Assembly: GCA_021234155.1 (NCBI GenBank)
Contig: JAJEKV010000063.1
Location: 1,090,947 to 1,154,946 of the forward strand
From: Isoetes taiwanensis
Lineage: Eukaryota > Streptophyta > Lycopodiopsida > Isoetales > Isoetaceae
Length of the DNA stretch: 64,000 bases
Direction of reading: 5' to 3'
Shown: piece after piece, positions 46,753-57,440 of the stretch
Position numbering within the stretch: the stretch's first letter is position 1
Layout of the letters: every line of letters starts with the position of its first letter
Program-made: the position numbers and the translations under genes
Notes under the pieces: generated by a model
What the model was told of the DNA's origin: nothing
Seen by the model: only the letters and a program-made list of their open reading frames with translations
The model's database searches: none

Positions 46753-46926
46753 TTTGAGTCCCCAAATTGGATTCTGAGCACCCTTTTTGCAGCCAAAGAC
46801 CCCTCAAACTTTGGAACCCCCAAAAACCCCCAAACCTCCAAAAGGTGCTCTGACCGCGATTTTGAGTCCCCAAATTGGATTCTGAGCACATTTTTTACAG
46901 CCAGAGACCCCTCAAACTTTGGAAGT
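46753..46926 (+). repeat. 108-base tandem repeat at LINE-B 5' end
   Basis: 'tttgagtccccaaattgg' occurs at 46,753 and 46,861, each followed by 'attctgagca' and then 'gacccctcaaactttgga'. Tandem repeats in a LINE 5' UTR often carry the internal promoter. Here that is inferred from position. Confidence 0.7.
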
Positions 46927-47114
46927 CAGCGCACACAATAATGTTGAGCTAGGCTCCAACATTTGCCTGACATCGCCATAGCCCAACCAACTGCCTCTTG
47001 GCCTTGCCTAGCAGCCACGACCACCGCCATAGCACGCCATAGCTATGCCTAGCCCCCGGACTGATACGCCCCTGCCATAGCCTAAACCTTGCTTGACGTG
47101 CCGCACCCCCGGTC

Positions 47115-48520
47115 GTGGCCACAGAAGATGGGCCAGCCTGTGAAAACCAAGGCGAGGGGCCGCCACGCAAACGGTCTCGATCAGCCATCATGGACAGGGA
47201 AGAGTCATCCTCCATGAAGAAGGAGGCTCGGGCTAAGGCTAAGGCCCCCTCAGCGCGGCCAGCCCGGCCGGAAGGGATTGATTGCTCAGACCACACAAGA
47301 ACTCCTGCCTCGGCAGAGAATTGGAGCCACGTCAAAGTGGGCCTGGAGGCTAACAGTGCCCGCATTGAGGCTAAACAGGTGCACCGGGCGGGCATGGCAG
47401 TGGAGATGGAGTCCTCGGCACCCCATGTGCTCTAAGGCAACGGTGGTCGAAGAACCGCATCGCAGGTGCCCGAGACCCGCGACACAAAGACGTAGAGGAT
47501 GGCCTTGGCCTGGCACACTTCGAACGGCAACAGGCCAGGCAGGAGCTCGCTGACATGTGGGCCCGCCTAGACTCTGTGTTCATCACTCTAGACACCATGA
47601 CACAGGAGAGGGAGTGTGCAATGCACGAGATGATGGTCACCGTGTCTCGGCTTCAGTCAGAGGTTGAGGAAGCCATCACCATGGCACGGGGACCGCAGAG
47701 GCGCTCTTGCGCATAAACCGCATACGGCCGGGTTCTTGAGTACGATCGAGCAAGAAGCTCGGGCGCCCGTGTCTTTGGGGGGCTCGAGCACGCCCTCGCT
47801 ACTCAGAGCTTGGAGCTCCAAGGGTTGCGGGCAGCCATCCATAGACGGGGTGGTCTCCCGGGGGAGATGGCCAAGCAAAGAAGAAGCCCCGCAAGAGCTG
47901 TGCTCCCGACTTCACAGGGCCGAGGATGCAGCTCAGACCGCTACCCCGCAATCCCCCCAGTATGCACAGCCTGCACGCCGGCAGCCAGGACCACGCACTG
48001 CTGCCCGCATTCAAGCCACCCCACGCCATCCCAGCCACCACCACCACCACCCCAGCACAGGCCCCGGCCCTCGCCCACCTTTTGACCCTTGTGGCAGCCG
48101 GGGAACTCCAAGAGCGCAGACGGAGAGGCCACAATCTGGTAGTCCGAGGCATGCCAGAAGAGGAGGGGGAGAGTCTCGCCCACAACATCCGAACACACAT
48201 TCTCGATCGGATGACATTCCCTGGGCCAGTTCACATTTCCCGAGCAGCCCGCCATGGGGCTCGGTGCGGTCATAACCGCATTGTCATATTCGGCGGTTCG
48301 CGGATGCGCAGTGCGTGATGCCATATTGCGCCCGGGGCAAGATCTTTGAAGGGGCGTCCAGAATGCGTGGGCGGGGACCTCACACCCCACAAATGAAGGC
48401 ACCTTGACGGGGGAGCTTGTCGGTCGAGGCATCTGCCACCAAGGGTCTTTGCAAAGATTGGTTCGGCGGCAGGATGCACATTTTCGCCCGACTTTCTTCA
48501 TTGCTGCGGACCCCGCAGCC
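47115..48520 (+). pseudogene. LINE-B ORF1, coiled coil plus RRM-like domain
   Basis: A basic, Ala/Pro-rich start with 'GPPRKRSRS' is followed by a coiled-coil segment near 47,590-47,690 ('HEMMVTVSRLQSEVEEA'). At 48,105-48,320 comes 'ERRRRGHNLVVRGMPEEEGE', then 'RIVIF'. The 'RRR..NLVV.G.PE' string is the hallmark of L1 ORF1p RRM domains, which bind and chaperone the element RNA. Frame changes occur near 47,435, 47,700 and 48,320. Confidence 0.65.
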
Positions 48521-48719
48521 CCAATCGCGGTGAGCGTGGCCACGCACGCTTCTCCTACCACAGCCCTCCCCTTCTCCTGCTCCCTACTCCCGCTCCCTCC
48601 ACGACCCACGCCCTCGACCACATCTTTGCCTCGCTCCATCTACTTCTCCCTTTCGGCCTCTGCTTCCCATCCTCCCCGCGACTCAAAGCTGCGCATACTG
48701 CTAGCTGGCGACAAATAGG

Positions 48720-51700
48720 AATTGTGCCTCGGGTGGTCTTGGAATTGTCGAGGCTTCCCTTGGCAGAAGGGGGCAGTCTCAACTCGTGGCGGCCGATATG
48801 GATCTCATCTTTCTCATGGAGACATGGGAGCATCTTTGGGCACAAGGCTACACGATCTTAGGGTTACCAACATTTCTCGGTCTTCAATGCACACGTGAGG
48901 GCGGAGGGGTCATGGTGGGGTTGCTTGCTACTACCCGGACAACCTTGGCACATTGGTTACCCTCCGGAAGGCAGCCGGACACAACCGGTACTTGTGGGTT
49001 CGTGTGCATAATACGATGGCAACCCTCTTTTCGGCGCTGTTATTTCCCTCGCGAGAGAGAGCACCTTCTATCGCAGCCACTCCGATGAGATAGGATGGAC
49101 CCTTATGTCGATCTATATGATGACATCTGAAAGACTTGATTGGGTAGGGTCGTCCTTCTTGGGGATTTCAATGCCGGGCGGTGGGAGTAGAGCAGCCCAT
49201 GAGACTTGACCCCCTCGGCGGCGATGTTTTGTAGCTCACGTCCCTTGAGAGGCAACCCCGCCCACGAGGATCGGATGACGTAGGTGTCACTCGCTTTGCG
49301 ACAGTTGCTCTGTTATATGGTATTTTTGACTTCATAATTTGCAATGGCACATCCGCGGTGGCCCGTTTCGCAAGTGCACCCGCAGACGGGACAATCGAGG
49401 GAGGGTCTAGTGTGGTGGACTATGTGCTCAGTAGTTGCACAAGATATGCATCTCATCGGTCATTTCGGGGGTGGGCACCGACACGGTCGGGATGAGGAGG
49501 TCGACTTCGGATCACCTTCCACTTTATTTGGACATGGTTTGGCAAGCCGCCCGAAACCCCACTATGCCAGCCCCCTCGCCATCCTCGATTGACTGGATTA
49601 TGAGCGGCAGAGAGGACTACGCCGAGATGCTCATGGGCGCCACCCGGCAATTTTGCGGACCCCCACACTAGAGAAACAGCAGATGCAACCGGTTGGCCGA
49701 AGCTATTACGAGATGCGGGGGCAGGTGCTTTGCAGACCCCCCCCACTCCCCAGCGTCGCCGCTTCGGGGGACAGCAACATTTCAGCGTAACCGGTGGTTT
49801 GATGCGGAGTGTAAAACGCAAGCGCTTAGCTCCGTCACGATGCGGATCGGTACCCCCCTTGCGGCCACCACCGATACCGCGCCCATCCCGGAAGGAGACA
49901 AAGGCGCGGTACCTTGCCAAGCATCGGGGAGATGTTACCCTGCTGGACACTCATCCTCGAACCTTTTAGCGCTACAGAGTGCTTGAAGGCCGCCTGAGGG
50001 GGGACATCACACGGGCAAGTGGGAGCGGTACTTGCGGCGGCTCTATGACCCACCAGGGGGCGTACGCCCATACCCCGCAGGGATGGCCCCATTGGTTCTC
50101 GGAGGAGGAGGATGTTGTGGAGGGCCTGCAAGAACGGCCGGGCTAATGGGAAGGCGGTGACCTCGATGGTATGCAGGCCGAGTTACTCAAATGGGCAAAG
50201 GCGGCGGCTGGGTGCCGATCCTCACTACCACTGTTCAGCGAGCATTGCGGGGAAGGTTTCCCGACAATGGACCACAAGCGGGGTTGTCCCCATTCACAAA
50301 GGCGGGCGATGCACCTTTGTCGACCCACCCACTTGGGCGATCATGGTCGATTCGGTATTTGCCAAACTGTTGGCTGGCATTCTCGAAGCAGCAGATTGAC
50401 CCGGCTGGGCAGAGGCGGCGGATGTGTGAGCCCTCACACAAGCGGGCTTTAGACCCCGCCACTCAGCGATTGACCATATCTTTTACTGCGGGCATTGATT
50501 GAAGCGGCCGAAACCATCGGCAAGGACTTGTATTCTTTGCTGTGGACTTAGCGAAGGCTTTTGATCTGGTCCCTCGGGAAAAGTTATGGGCTAGGCTGCG
50601 TCAGCGGGGCTGTAGTTGCCTATGCGAGAATGCCATATACAGGATGTATGAGAGTTGTTTTGGCGGGGATGCACCCGGCCGGGCCAAGCATTCACCCGAT
50701 GTAGTATCGGGGTCGGGGCTGCCCCCTCTCACCAACACTTTGTGGCCTCTACATTGACCCGGTTAGAGACACGGCTTCTGCGAGCATGGGGGGATGGCAT
50801 ACGGCTTTTGCACCGGGTCATCCGCCCGGCTCATCTATCGCGACGATGTTGACCGTCGGCCCACACACCCGAAGCTATGCGGTCTCATCCGGATGCCCTA
50901 GACACATTGCGCGGACTCTGGGACATGCTGGCGTGAATCGGCCAAGACCGGGGTGGTTCTCATATCCTCTCACGCCACCCCGCCCCCCCAGCACTCACAT
51001 ATCGGGGACGGCCTTTTGTGGAGGTCACGCCCACCTACAAGTAAGTACCTAGGGGTGGAGTTCCCCTCCTCGCTCTGTTGGGAAGCGTCCATTCACTTGC
51101 GGGTGACAACGGTTTGGAAAGCGCTTTATGCCATGCGGAACTTGATCACCCGCGGGAGCTCTATGATTGGGGCCATCGGTCACATCATTTTGGTGGTTTG
51201 GTCGAGAACTGTCCAAATCCCACCGGTCGAGGTTTGGGGCCCCGTCGTCTCTTTGGCGACCTGGAATGACTTGGGGAGGTGCGAGAAGGCATTTTGGCAC
51301 GGGCACTTGGGGTGAAACCTTGATCCCCTATCAGATTCTCGCTGCGAAACGGATTCTTGCCGCCGTGGGCAGCCCTTGATAGACACATCGTCTATTTTTA
51401 GAAACGGTTAATATGGGTGATGCTCGGCTCCCGCACGGGCTTACACATTGTGGCAATGGGCCCGCAGCCGCTCGGGGGCCCCGTTGGAGGGGTAAGAGAT
51501 CGGTGGTTCGCCGGATGGAACGCGGGGAGCACAATCGTCTTGAGGTGGACCGCGAGGCCGATCGTGATAACCTGCCGGAGTACCTGGACGCTTGCTTCCT
51601 TGGCAAGCTTTGGGACCCCGGCGCTCTAGAGGAGGTCAAAACGGCCCATTACAAGGAGCACATCAACCCCGCGTTGGCCCGGGGCCCGCAGCTCTACCTG

Positions 51701-51940
51701 CGTTCCGCCTGCCCCTGAAAAAGCGCAGACTCATTGCCTCCATTCGCGACAGTGCCCACCATCTTCGCGATCGAGGCGAGGCGGGTGGATTGGGAGCCCG
51801 CCAGAGCCGGGCTCTATCGATCTTTGTCAAGCGGGTGCCATTGAGGATGAGTCTCACACTTTCGAGTTGCCAAAGATTGGTCAGATCCGGGCCGATCGTT
51901 CCCTTAAATGCGGCGAACTTGCCCCTACATTTGCTGATCA
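48720..51940 (+). pseudogene. LINE-B ORF2, endonuclease and reverse transcriptase
   Basis: Endonuclease: 'IVEASLGRRGQSQL', then 'ADMDLIFLMETWEHL' at about 48,795 (catalytic Glu in METW), 'VVLLGDFNAGRWE' at 49,149 (GDFN motif) and 'SDHLPLYLDMVW' at about 49,510 (SDH motif). RT: 'DLAKAFDLVPREKLWARL' at 50,545, eroded motif B, and the catalytic box at about 50,826 read as 'LIYRDDVD' where relatives have YADD. Then 'SKYLGVEF' and 'KALYAMRNLITRG' at 51,040-51,150. The C-terminus has 'KKRRLIASIRDSAHHL' and 'AIEDESHTFE', the remains of the CCHC motif. About ten frame changes. The endonuclease would nick target DNA and the RT would copy the RNA from the nick. Confidence 0.75.
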
Positions 51941-52240
51941 ACACACCGTCAGTACGTGTTCTGGGGTCGTACATTCAGGAGGTACTGGATCTGCGAGCCC
52001 ACCTTTGCCCCCGCCTGGCTGCCCGCTGATCAGGCACTACGGGTACGATACATGAGTGTATATATTTGTGTGTTTTTGCATTTCGTATATTGGAACAGTT
52101 TGTCAGCAGGCTGATTGCTGCCACGGTTTTTCCCTGAAAACCCTTCGGGGCGGGGGTTTTTTAATCCGGGTTGTAATCCGCTTGCTGCGCTTTTGTATTG
52201 GGTCCCATAGACCGATTGGTCTCCGTGGACGATAAAAATA

Positions 52241-52256
52241 CCTTCCTTCCTTCCTT
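52241..52256 (+). repeat. (CCTT)n microsatellite tail of LINE-B
   Basis: Four tetramer units directly after 'gataaaaata' at the LINE terminus. Unlike the pentamer tails of LINE-A and LINE-C. Confidence 0.8.
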
Positions 52257-53472
52257 AGCCTGTAAAAAAGAAGAATACCCTCCTCTTTTGCCTTCACAGC
52301 TAGAGGGGGACGAAAGAAACTGTGGGCTACTGTGGGCTGTGGTGGATTGGAAGCTCTAATGGATTCAATATTTGGTTATGCCTAAAACACATCTTCGTCT
52401 TTTTACTCCGACTATGGTGGATTGAAGTAAAAAATCGGACCCCAGTGCAAGGGGTAGCAGTTTTGGCTTGCATTGATCTTGCAAAAGAAAATAACCCATG
52501 ATATTGGATAATGCCATGATGAAAAAATTATAAAGAATGAAAATTATATGTTCATGATTGAAGCCGATTTGTTCATGATTAGAACAAACTTGAAGAAAGA
52601 TCTATGTGGTTTTCTATACATTGATTCGTTTTTTTCCTTGAAATAATTGATTGAAAATTTTGCTATTTGATCTGACTTATTGGACATATCCAAATCTAGG
52701 TGGATGTAGAAGGGTGGCATCCAGTATGGGAAGTGTTGAAAATCATCTAGCATTCAATGGATTATTTTGGCTTATCCTTCTTATGTAATGCAGTGTCCGA
52801 TTTCGGTTCTCCCTTATTTTCTTCCTTGAAAATTATTAAAATGTGACACGTGTGCAATCATTGATTGTAGGGCATTAATGTGTGTTCAGATACATTTATG
52901 AGCATGTCTGAAGGCGTGCCCCTGTTCTTCCTCCGCAAGCAAGTTCTGGCCTAGGATTTCTTCATCTGCAAGCAACCGCCAGATCTTTTTCCCAATCCTC
53001 CTCCTAGGCCCATCATATCTTCTTTCTTGATCTTAGAAAAATACCCAAACTCCCTGTGCGCTTCTAATATTTCAAATCCCTGTTCTAAGAACCCAAATCC
53101 GATTTCTATTGCTAAACTAATTACAATGTGCAAGAAACATGTAAGAAACGGGTAGAAAGATTTGACGAAGAAGCAAAGAACAGGAGAAACAAAGCGATTT
53201 TGTACTCGGATTGTGGAAAAAAGCTTCGGAATGACAGATTTCAGCCCGAAAAGATGAAATCCAAGAAAGAAATTGTTAGCTGGAGAGGAAGTAAGCCATC
53301 CAAAACTTTGAGCTTAAAACACGGCTGAATCCGGTGGGTGCTGGGAGAAAAATGCTAGAGCAGTTGGGGGCAACATTAAAAAAATAGCATGTTTGGGAAA
53401 AAACATAAAAGAAAGTGCCCAACCAGGGATCATTGGTCACCACGCACAGCTCCATTGCTCCGCTACTCCAAA
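52257..53472. other. Spacer, no recognised gene
   Basis: AT-rich; short frames at 52,951-53,133 and 53,128-53,328 are not assignable. It contains the target site of the Copia element at its right end. Confidence 0.4.
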
Positions 53473-53996
53473 TGTTGAATTTAGCCTTTATCTTGGAAAG
53501 GGGAAGACGTGTACACGTGTCCTATTACTGGAGAGCGGTGTATTACCTGCAACAATAGCAACAGGTGAAGGCAACAGACGGGGCATAAGAACAGTGTAAA
53601 AGGGCAAAGGAACAGACAGAGAGTAGTGGAATCAGATCTCGATTTGCAGGGAGGCCAGATCGTCACTTCGTGGCAGGTTAATACCGCAGGAGGTTGAGGC
53701 GAATAAAGCGTCCAAGTCTGCAACAGAAAAGTGCAGAACTGTTGCCGTGTGCTTGCAGGAGGTAGCCTGGTTTCAATCCAAGTGATTGCAGTCAGCAGTT
53801 GGATCTCAGGAATTGTCGATTTCTGCAGAAACAGACCAGTGGGTTTTGGAGTCTTTGAGATTTACAGTGCAGGGTGACGGATTTGGTTCCCACATTGTGC
53901 AAGGTGTATCCCAGATTGTTATCTGGTGGAGATTGTCTGAGAAGGAGGAAGAGACCGGCTTTCTTGGGTTCAAATCCCAGGCTCTATTTTCCATCA
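53473..53996 (+). repeat. 5' LTR of the Copia element
   Basis: 524 bases, TG..CA ends. Differs from the 3' LTR by G/A in the 'cttgg/aaaagg' string, A/G in 'gaatca/ggatc' and A/G in 'cagga/gattgtc'-type positions. Confidence 0.95.
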
Positions 53997-53997
53997 G

Positions 53998-54009
53998 TGG
54001 TATCAGAGC
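53998..54009 (+). promoter_or_regulatory. Primer-binding site, initiator-Met tRNA
   Basis: TGGTATCAGAGC, one base after the left LTR; the common primer site of plant Copia elements. Confidence 0.9.
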
Positions 54010-54022
54010 GGGGTTCATAATT

Positions 54023-56260
54023 ATGGAGACAAATTCTGCTGCAACAGTTCCACTGACCATTGACTCAGGAGCTGAGAGAACTGTGATTGCTTCAGGAAAA
54101 TTAATAAAGGAGATAAAGGAATCAGATACTCCTTGTGTGCAGATGGGAAATGGGCATTTGCATGAAGTAAAAGGATGTGGAAAGTTGGAGTTTTATCATG
54201 AAGGTGAAGATAAAATATGTTTGGAGAATGCTTTATATACTCCTGGTATGTTATTTAACTTGATTTCAGTTGCAGACTTAGTAGACTCGGGATATAAAGT
54301 AAATTTTGATTCTTATCGTTGTGAAATGGTGGGTAACGGTAGAAGGATATATGCAAGAAGGAAAGGGAAATTGTATTGCTTGGATGCTGTGCCTTGTGTT
54401 GGAACTGTTAATTTATTAGATTTAATGTGGCATCTCAGACTTGGCCATGTAAATAATGCAACCATAAAAATCATGAGCAAACATAATTTGGTGGAAGATT
54501 TGCCTAACAGCATAACTGCAGAAGAGCACAAAATTTGTCGTGGTTGTATGCTTGGGAAGCAAACTAGACACAATTTTAAGCCCAGGTTTGCCAAGACTTT
54601 GGGACTTTTGAATTTGGTACATACAGATTTGTGCGGACCGATGCGTGTTCAGAGTATGAGTGGCAAGGCATATTTCATCACATTTATTGATGATTTTTCC
54701 CGGAGAACAAAATGTTATTTTTTGAAATCGAAGGATCAAGCATTCCAGGCATTCCAATTGTATCTAGCAGAAGCTGAACGAGAGACATCTAGGAAGTTGA
54801 AACGCTTGCGCTCAGATTCAGGGGGAGAATATCTGTCTCGGGCATTCATGCAGTTTTGTCGTGAGAAAGGGATTAGACGTCAATTTACATGCAGATATAC
54901 GCCACAGCAGAATGGCATCGCGGAGAGAAAAAACAGGACACTTATGAATGCGGTAAGATCTATGTTAAAACATGCAGGGTTGCCTAACTATCTCTGGGCA
55001 GAAGCGGTTCAGGCTGCATGTTACATTCAAAATAAATTGCCGTCTGCTGGTATTCAAGGAAGAATTCCTGAAGAGGTATGGTCTGGCAGAAAACAATCTG
55101 TAAAGAGACTACGTGCATATGGTTGTTTAGGGTATATGCATGTGCCAGAAGAATTGCGGTCCAAACTAGATGATCGTAGCATAGAAACATATTTGGTTGG
55201 GTATGAGGACCAAGGGTACAGACTATATGATCCTAAAACCAGGAAAATTTATATAAGTCGGGATGTGGTATTTGATGAGACTAAATTTTATAAAGATAGG
55301 GCAATTAAAAGTGATGTGTCAGAAGAAAAAGAGAAAGTGCAGCCCTGGGCGCCAGAGGGATGGTTTGACGATGAAGATGATGATGAAAATGAAACAGGAA
55401 TTCAAGTACAAGATGGAGGTATGGAAAGCCCTATAGAAATAGGAAGTAGTGACACAGAAGAACATGTAGTAGAAGAGGGAGAGAATGGTATAGAAGATAT
55501 TACTGTGGAAGAACAACAGCCAGTAGAAGAAATTCAAGGTATAGAAGAAATTACTGTGGAAGAACAACAGCCAGTAGAAGAAATTCAAGTTCACAGCCGC
55601 AAAACTGATGCAGAAAGGCTGAAACAAGAAGCTCCTATTGATATATCGAAGTATGGAAGAGATGAGCATGGGAGGAGCACTCGTGAGCGCAGACTTCCAA
55701 AGAAATTTGAAGCCTATGAACTTGGAAGAAGCACGCAGGAGCAACGGCCAGCAATGCTGTGTGTTAAAGAGCCTGAAACTTATGATGAAGCTGTCAATTC
55801 TCCTAATGCAGACAAGTGGAGAAAAGCAATGCAAGAGGAACTCGAGTCATTCAAGCAGACAGGTACCTATGATCTCACACCTAGGCCAAAAGGTAAAAAT
55901 GTGGTAGGATGTAAATGGATCTTTAAAATAAAAAAGGGAGCTGACGGAAACATTGAAAGATATAAAGCTAGATTGGTGGCTCGAGGGTTTACTCAAGAAG
56001 CTGGTAAAGATTATCATGACACCTTTTCCCCTATTGTTAAACTAACAAGTTTGCGGGCTTTGATTGCTATAACAATTGAGCATGATTTAGAGCTCGACCA
56101 TATGGATGTAAAAACGGCTTTTCTCAATGGGGATTTAGAAGAGGAGATTTATATGGAGCAACCAGTCGGATTTGAGGTGCAAGGAAATAAGGTCTGCAAA
56201 TTGAAAAAGGCAGTGTATGGGCTTAGGCAAGCAGCCGGACGTGTGAATGCGTATGCATGA
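54023..56260 (+). CDS. Copia pol part 1: protease, integrase, RT N-terminal half
   Basis: From the ATG at 54,023 the frame gives 745 residues. The same frame is open back into the LTR to 53,786, but the PBS position argues for 54,023. Protease active site TIDSGAE at 12-18. The pre-integrase zinc site is His137, His142, Cys172, Cys175. Integrase catalytic triad Asp202 (HTDLCGP), Asp265 (SDSGGEY), Glu301 (GIAERKN). An acidic linker holds a 17-residue tandem duplication (DNA units 55,488-55,538 and 55,539-55,589). RT starts near 660 with 'CKWIFKIK', 'YKARLVARGFTQ' and 'LDHMDVKTAFLNGDL' (motif A), and ends after 'YGLRQA', where the frame shifts into a stop. No nucleocapsid zinc knuckle or gag lies upstream. 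Confidence 0.9.
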   Translation: METNSAATVPLTIDSGAERTVIASGKLIKEIKESDTPCVQMGNGHLHEVKGCGKLEFYHEGEDKICLENALYTPGMLFNLISVADLVDSGYKVNFDSYRCEMVGNGRRIYARRKGKLYCLDAVPCVGTVNLLDLMWHLRLGHVNNATIKIMSKHNLVEDLPNSITAEEHKICRGCMLGKQTRHNFKPRFAKTLGLLNLVHTDLCGPMRVQSMSGKAYFITFIDDFSRRTKCYFLKSKDQAFQAFQLYLAEAERETSRKLKRLRSDSGGEYLSRAFMQFCREKGIRRQFTCRYTPQQNGIAERKNRTLMNAVRSMLKHAGLPNYLWAEAVQAACYIQNKLPSAGIQGRIPEEVWSGRKQSVKRLRAYGCLGYMHVPEELRSKLDDRSIETYLVGYEDQGYRLYDPKTRKIYISRDVVFDETKFYKDRAIKSDVSEEKEKVQPWAPEGWFDDEDDDENETGIQVQDGGMESPIEIGSSDTEEHVVEEGENGIEDITVEEQQPVEEIQGIEEITVEEQQPVEEIQVHSRKTDAERLKQEAPIDISKYGRDEHGRSTRERRLPKKFEAYELGRSTQEQRPAMLCVKEPETYDEAVNSPNADKWRKAMQEELESFKQTGTYDLTPRPKGKNVVGCKWIFKIKKGADGNIERYKARLVARGFTQEAGKDYHDTFSPIVKLTSLRALIAITIEHDLELDHMDVKTAFLNGDLEEEIYMEQPVGFEVQGNKVCKLKKAVYGLRQAAGRVNAYA
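55488..55589 (+). repeat. 51-base tandem duplication in Copia pol linker
   Basis: Two in-frame units starting 'gtatagaag' at 55,488 and 55,539, coding an acidic Glu/Val/Gln repeat between integrase and RT. Confidence 0.9.
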
Positions 56261-57376
56261 ATAGCTTTTACATTATCGCGGGGTTTGAAAAGTTGCAAAG
56301 TGAACGTAATCTCTACATTAAAAGGGTAGATGATAAATTTTGCATTATAGCATTGTATGTAGATGATTGTGTTATGAGTGCTAATGACAGAAAGTTTATG
56401 GATCAGTGCAAAAATGTGTTGAGAGCTAGATTTCAGATGAGTGATCTTGGTAAACTAAAAAAACTTTTGGGCATGGAGGTTTATAGAGATAGACAAACTG
56501 GAGAATTGGCTTTAACACAAGTGCAGTATATTAAGAAGATGTTGGATACTTTTTCCATGGGTGAATGTAAACCGGTGCCGACTCCTCTTGTGGTTGGTAA
56601 GAGAATTTACGGAGATTTGTCCCAGATGGCGAAGAGGAGAAAAAGAAAATGCAAGGAATACCATATAGGGAACTTATCGGAAGTTTGCTTTACGTGGCAA
56701 ATGCCACGAGACCGGATATTGCATTTGGTGTAAATTTGTTGAGTAGATATTTGAATAACCCAGGATGGGAACATTGGGTTGCTGCTAAGCGTATTCTTAG
56801 GTACTTGAAAGGTACGATGCACCATGGTATTTGCTACGCTAAAAGCTTTGTGATAATCCTAAAGTAGTTGGCTATGCGAGAATTATTTGGTTATCTGATC
56901 TGCGGATTAGGGGGGAGACCTTGATGAGCGAAAGTCCACAACGGGATACTTGTGTAAACTTAATGGTGCAGTGATTTCTTGGTGTAGCAAAAGCAAAATT
57001 GTGTGGCTATGTCAAGTCTTTGAGTCGAGATGCGATGTAATACGCCTCCTTGGCGGCGAGAGAGATAATTTGGTTGAGGCGATTATTGCAGGAATTGGGA
57101 GAGAAACAAAACTGCCCAACAAAGCTGTATTGTGACAATAAAAGTTGCATAGCGATTGCTAGAAATCCAGTGTTGCACTCAAGGACAAAGCATATTGATC
57201 TGCATTATCATTTTATAAGGGAGAAAGTAGTAGAAGGCGAAGTTGATTTGCAATATATTCCTACTGCTAAACAAGAAGCAGACATGTTAACAAAAGCATT
57301 GGCCGAAAGTAAGCACGAATATTTTCGAGATGCCATAGGTATTAAACTGATAAACGCTGGCGAAGGTCCTATCTGA
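56257..57376 (+). pseudogene. Copia pol part 2: RT catalytic box and RNase H, frame-broken
   Basis: Continues the polyprotein in other frames. 'IIALYVDDCVM' at about 56,350 is the RT catalytic box, then 'DLGKLKKLLGMEV', 'GSLLYVANATRPDIAF' near 56,680, and RNase H blocks 'KLYCDNKSCIAIARNP' and 'HIDLHYHFIREKV' near 57,130-57,220, ending at 57,376. Breaks lie at 56,235-56,260, at about 56,640, and as a damaged patch at 56,840-57,050, where the conserved 'GY.D.D.AGD' and 'SWCSKKQ' parts are garbled. For an element with near-identical LTRs this is a surprising number of lesions in one third of pol. Confidence 0.8.
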
Positions 57377-57427
57377 ACCTAAGCTAGTGGCTGCAAAGAA
57401 TCTAGTGTGATTGTAGACCATAAAGGC

Positions 57428-57440
57428 TAAAGGGGGAGAT
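57428..57440 (+). promoter_or_regulatory. Polypurine tract
   Basis: 'aaagggggaga' directly before the 3' LTR; primes plus-strand synthesis. Confidence 0.8.

Larger units (their letters stand above)
46753..52240 (+). mobile_element. LINE-B, near full-length L1-like retrotransposon
   Basis: About 5.5 kb with the expected order: 5' tandem repeats, ORF1 (47,115-48,520), APE-type endonuclease (48,720-49,590), RT (50,500-51,310), a C-terminal zinc-motif region (51,716-51,930), and a 3' UTR ending 'GTGGACGATAAAA'. All blocks are legible but scattered over three frames. It is the most complete member of the family that also includes LINE-A, LINE-C and LINE-D. Because many breaks fall at sites where relatives have CAG/CTG, the copy may be more intact in reality. 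The 5' boundary is approximate. Confidence 0.8.

Noticed and set aside
47941-48639. 232-codon minus-strand frame
   Set aside because: It lies opposite LINE-B ORF1 in GC-rich sequence where antisense frames open by composition; no domain is visible.
53786-54022. Upstream extension of the Copia frame into the LTR
   Set aside because: It crosses the LTR end and the primer-binding site; the ATG at 54,023 just after the PBS is the likelier start.
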